The notes below the pieces were generated by a model. It saw nothing but the letters and a program-made list of their open reading frames with translations, made no database searches and was not told the DNA's origin. The position numbers and the translations under genes are program-made. Shown here piece by piece: positions 62,227-64,000 of a stretch of DNA of 64,000 bases (position 1 is the first letter of the stretch; each line of letters opens with the position of its first letter). Source of the DNA: AP-15 sp963832875 (GTDB lineage: Bacteria; Pseudomonadota; Alphaproteobacteria; ATCC43930; CGMCC-115725); the NCBI GenBank assembly GCA_963832875.1, contig CAWHWB010000012.1:73763-137762 (forward strand), given 5' to 3'.

Positions 62227-62595
62227 CTATTCGAGCGCCAAGCCCTGTCGGTGCCATCCGTCGGTTCCGCCACGCAGCACCGCGACGTTTTGCAGGCCAG
62301 CGGTGAGAAGCTCCGCCGCTGCCAGGGCCGAGCGCCGATCGGATTTGCAGACCAGCACGATTGGTTGGCGGCGGGCGATGAGGTCTCCAGCCCGGCCGGG
62401 GAGATCGTTCAAGGGAACGTTGATCGCGCCCGGCAGGTGGCCCGGAGGGGCTATGAATTCCTCGGGCTGGCGCACATCGACGAGGACAAGATCATCGCCG
62501 GCAGCGAGGCGGCACTGCAACTCAGGGATCTCGATCCATGCCGCTGCATCGATGCGGCGGTGACGAAATAGGCTCGACGGCAATCCTATTCGCAT
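62227..62595 (-). CDS. rhodanese-like domain protein
   Basis: 122 residues, one rhodanese domain: LVLVDVRQPEEFIAPPGHLPGAINVPLNDL, then the active loop VLVCKSDRRSALAAAEL with Cys83, and VAVLRGGTDGWHRQGL. Sulfur transfer or sensing. No signal peptide; single gene. Confidence 0.88.
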   Translation of the reverse strand: MRIGLPSSLFRHRRIDAAAWIEIPELQCRLAAGDDLVLVDVRQPEEFIAPPGHLPGAINVPLNDLPGRAGDLIARRQPIVLVCKSDRRSALAAAELLTAGLQNVAVLRGGTDGWHRQGLALE

Positions 62596-62910
62596 CGGCG
62601 TCTCCCGAGTTTGGCCGTTGTCTCGCAGCCCGGTCTCTTCCTCGCTGAGCAGTGTACCCAGGGCCGACCGCTTCGCCCTAACAATTCTCGCTCCCGGTTA
62701 TCGGCCAAGCGGCCCCGCTCCGCGGTCCTCGGAAATAAGCGTCTCGCGTCCGCCTGCACGGTTCGATTCCCCATAGCCGCACCGCCGGCCCGCGGTTTAG
62801 TTCAATCGGGTTTTAACGAGAGCGACCGGCGGGGTTCATGAGCTGTCGTGCCAGGCCGAGGAGCCCATCGGCCGCGATCGCGGGAGCGAGCCGATCGATC
62901 TCGGCCGCCC
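62596..62910. other. 315-bp stretch without a gene; holds the left direct repeat
   Basis: No supported ORF. Contains the 22-bp repeat at 62792-62813. Confidence 0.4.
62792..62813 (+). repeat. 22-bp direct repeat, left copy
   Basis: GCGGTTTAGTTCAATCGGGTTT, identical to 63492-63513, exactly 700 bp apart, on either side of the broken recombinase. Confidence 0.8.
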
Positions 62911-63393
62911 TTACCCTGTTCCACCCATCAGAATGCGGTTGCGGTCGATATCGCTGATCTTCAGATGCACCACTTCGGAGACGCGCAGCCCGGCGGCGTA
63001 GGCCGTCATCAACGCGGTCCTATGTTTCAGGCTCGGTACCGCGGCGAGAAAACGCGTGATTTCGTCGGCGCTCAGGATCACCGGCAGCTGCCGGTGCTTG
63101 CGCGCGTAGGGGATGCGCTCGACCATCGCGGTGCGCCCGAGGGTGATGCCCTAGAAAAAGCGCAGGGCGCAAACCGCAACGTTAAATCCGGCCCAGGAGG
63201 CGCCGATCAAGGTGACGTGGATTTGATAGGCCCGGACCTCCGCCAGTCCCAGCCGGTCAGGCGACCGGTTGAAGTGCTGCGCGAATTTCGCTACCGCATG
63301 CACAGAACAGCGCTGTGTCCTCGGAGACAGGTTTCGGACCTTTATATCTTCGATCATGAGCCGGCGCAGTGGGCTCATGTTAGCCATGGACAA
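62911..63393 (-). pseudogene. tyrosine recombinase (integrase), nonsense-mutated and truncated
   Basis: N-terminal SAM-like domain MSPLRRLMIEDIKVRNLSPRTQRCSVHAVAKFAQHFNRSPDRLGLAEVRAYQIH...ALRFF, then a TAG where FFYG is usual, followed in the same frame by GITLGRTAMVERIPYARKHRQLPVILSADEITRFLAAVPSLKHRTALMTAYAAGLRVSEVVHLKISDID. The first catalytic Arg region is present (AGLRVSE), but the frame ends at 62911, so the His/Arg/Tyr part is lost. It resembles integrases found with IS91-like elements. Confidence 0.8.
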
Positions 63394-64000
63394 CCTCCTG
63401 TATCAGGTTGGAGCTTCGACAGCTCTAATCCTGTCAGAAAGTGCGGGCGCCTTGTCTACGTGCGCCTGATTGTTGCTTCACTGCCGCCAGAGCGGTTTAG
63501 TTCAATCGGGTTTACCTCGAAGCAGGTTTTCTCATCACCCAGATAAAACTAAGGCCAAGTAAGCCTACCGCGATGGCGTCAGCGATAAATGAATGTATGC
63601 ATGTCCCTACCCCGAGGGCGGCTCCAATCCGCCAGAAAATTGGCACTATCATCTGGGGGCAGGACACCGGAGCCTCCTTTGTTTGATCGGTGACCGTCCG
63701 GCGGCTTTGTACGTTGCCAAACCACGGAGTGCCAGCCCTCTGGGCCACCCCGCCTTTACTCTTGATAACACAAAGGTTCTGCGAGGTCGCACGGCTCAGG
63801 CGGCCGTTGGGAAGATGGGCGCCACATCATTAAACCCACAATCCTCTGTGTTGCAGGCAGAAAGACCTCTGAGTGACGCCGTCATTGCACCCTCCCGCGG
63901 TGCACCAGAGGGCATTAACGGGCGGCGAGGCGGCGTCCCTCGACCAGCCCTGGCGTGCTTCTCACTGGAGCGGTCATGATGATGCGAAAACCTTGTTCTA
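63394..64000. other. 600 bp at the window edge, no firm gene
   Basis: A minus-strand frame 63512-63748 contains a hydrophobic stretch (GAALGVGTCIHSFIADAIAVGLLGLSFIWVM) that could be a small membrane protein; its start is unclear. Other frames look random. Contains the right 22-bp repeat. Confidence 0.3.
63492..63513 (+). repeat. 22-bp direct repeat, right copy
   Basis: Identical to 62792-62813; it begins 98 bp upstream of the recombinase start. Confidence 0.8.

Noticed and set aside
62680..62790. Possible tRNA because of GGTTCGATTCC near 62760
   Set aside because: The T-arm stem pairs only two bases and no anticodon or acceptor stem can be drawn.

Overview
The window is GC-rich DNA (strong G/C third positions, long antisense shadow ORFs) from a chromosome that is most likely alphaproteobacterial. 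Support comes from a suhB-like small RNA gene, otsBA-glk, a murJ-trpS pair, a hopanoid-type (HpnL-like) membrane protein and alphaproteobacterial intergenic palindromes. A Rhodospirillales/Acetobacterales-type host is my best guess, by inference only. I found no rRNA, convincing tRNA or CRISPR.

Layout. 0.1-6.0 kb: a tight minus-strand operon of two proteins matching the halves of D-glutamate cyclase (DUF1445, DUF4392), MurL epimerase, a MurD2-type ligase, a small lipoprotein and an MFS carrier. This is a D-glutamate metabolism locus and the most interesting system here. 6.1-12.0 kb: small proteins, trehalose synthesis (otsB-otsA-glk), a small RNA antisense to the 3' end of phhA, phhA, and an N-formylglutamate amidohydrolase-like gene. 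12.1-25.4 kb: redox enzymes (aldo/keto reductase, luciferase-like, atypical SDR, cytochrome b561), an IS110 remnant, a frameshifted beta-helix protein, an MscS channel with a cyclic-nucleotide-binding domain, a 5'-3' exonuclease, a CoA transferase, a GST and a cation/proton antiporter. 25.6-30.3 kb: a five-gene minus-strand operon (SxtJ-like, DUF5989, methyltransferase, NodU/CmcH-type carbamoyltransferase, SGNH hydrolase), probably a carbamoyl-modification module.

30.5-40.5 kb: murJ, a frameshifted trpS, and an unusual density of single-base frameshifts (PAS gene, DUF1254/DUF1214 gene, a small helical protein, a small lipoprotein), plus gap and a decayed class I fructose-bisphosphate aldolase. 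Because trpS is normally essential, part of this may be sequence error. 40.5-50.3 kb: a glycosyltransferase-like membrane protein, a run of small secreted proteins, an HpnL-like protein, a histidine phosphatase, a GH63-like glucosidase and a PRC-barrel protein.

50.4-64.0 kb: LysR with two divergent MFS genes; truncated nicotinate phosphoribosyltransferase and dead M48 protease remnants beside an intact PRPP synthetase; an HTH gene; a 1365-residue S53 (sedolisin) peptidase with a long unassigned C-terminal half; a rhodanese; and a broken tyrosine recombinase lying between two identical 22-bp direct repeats 700 bp apart.
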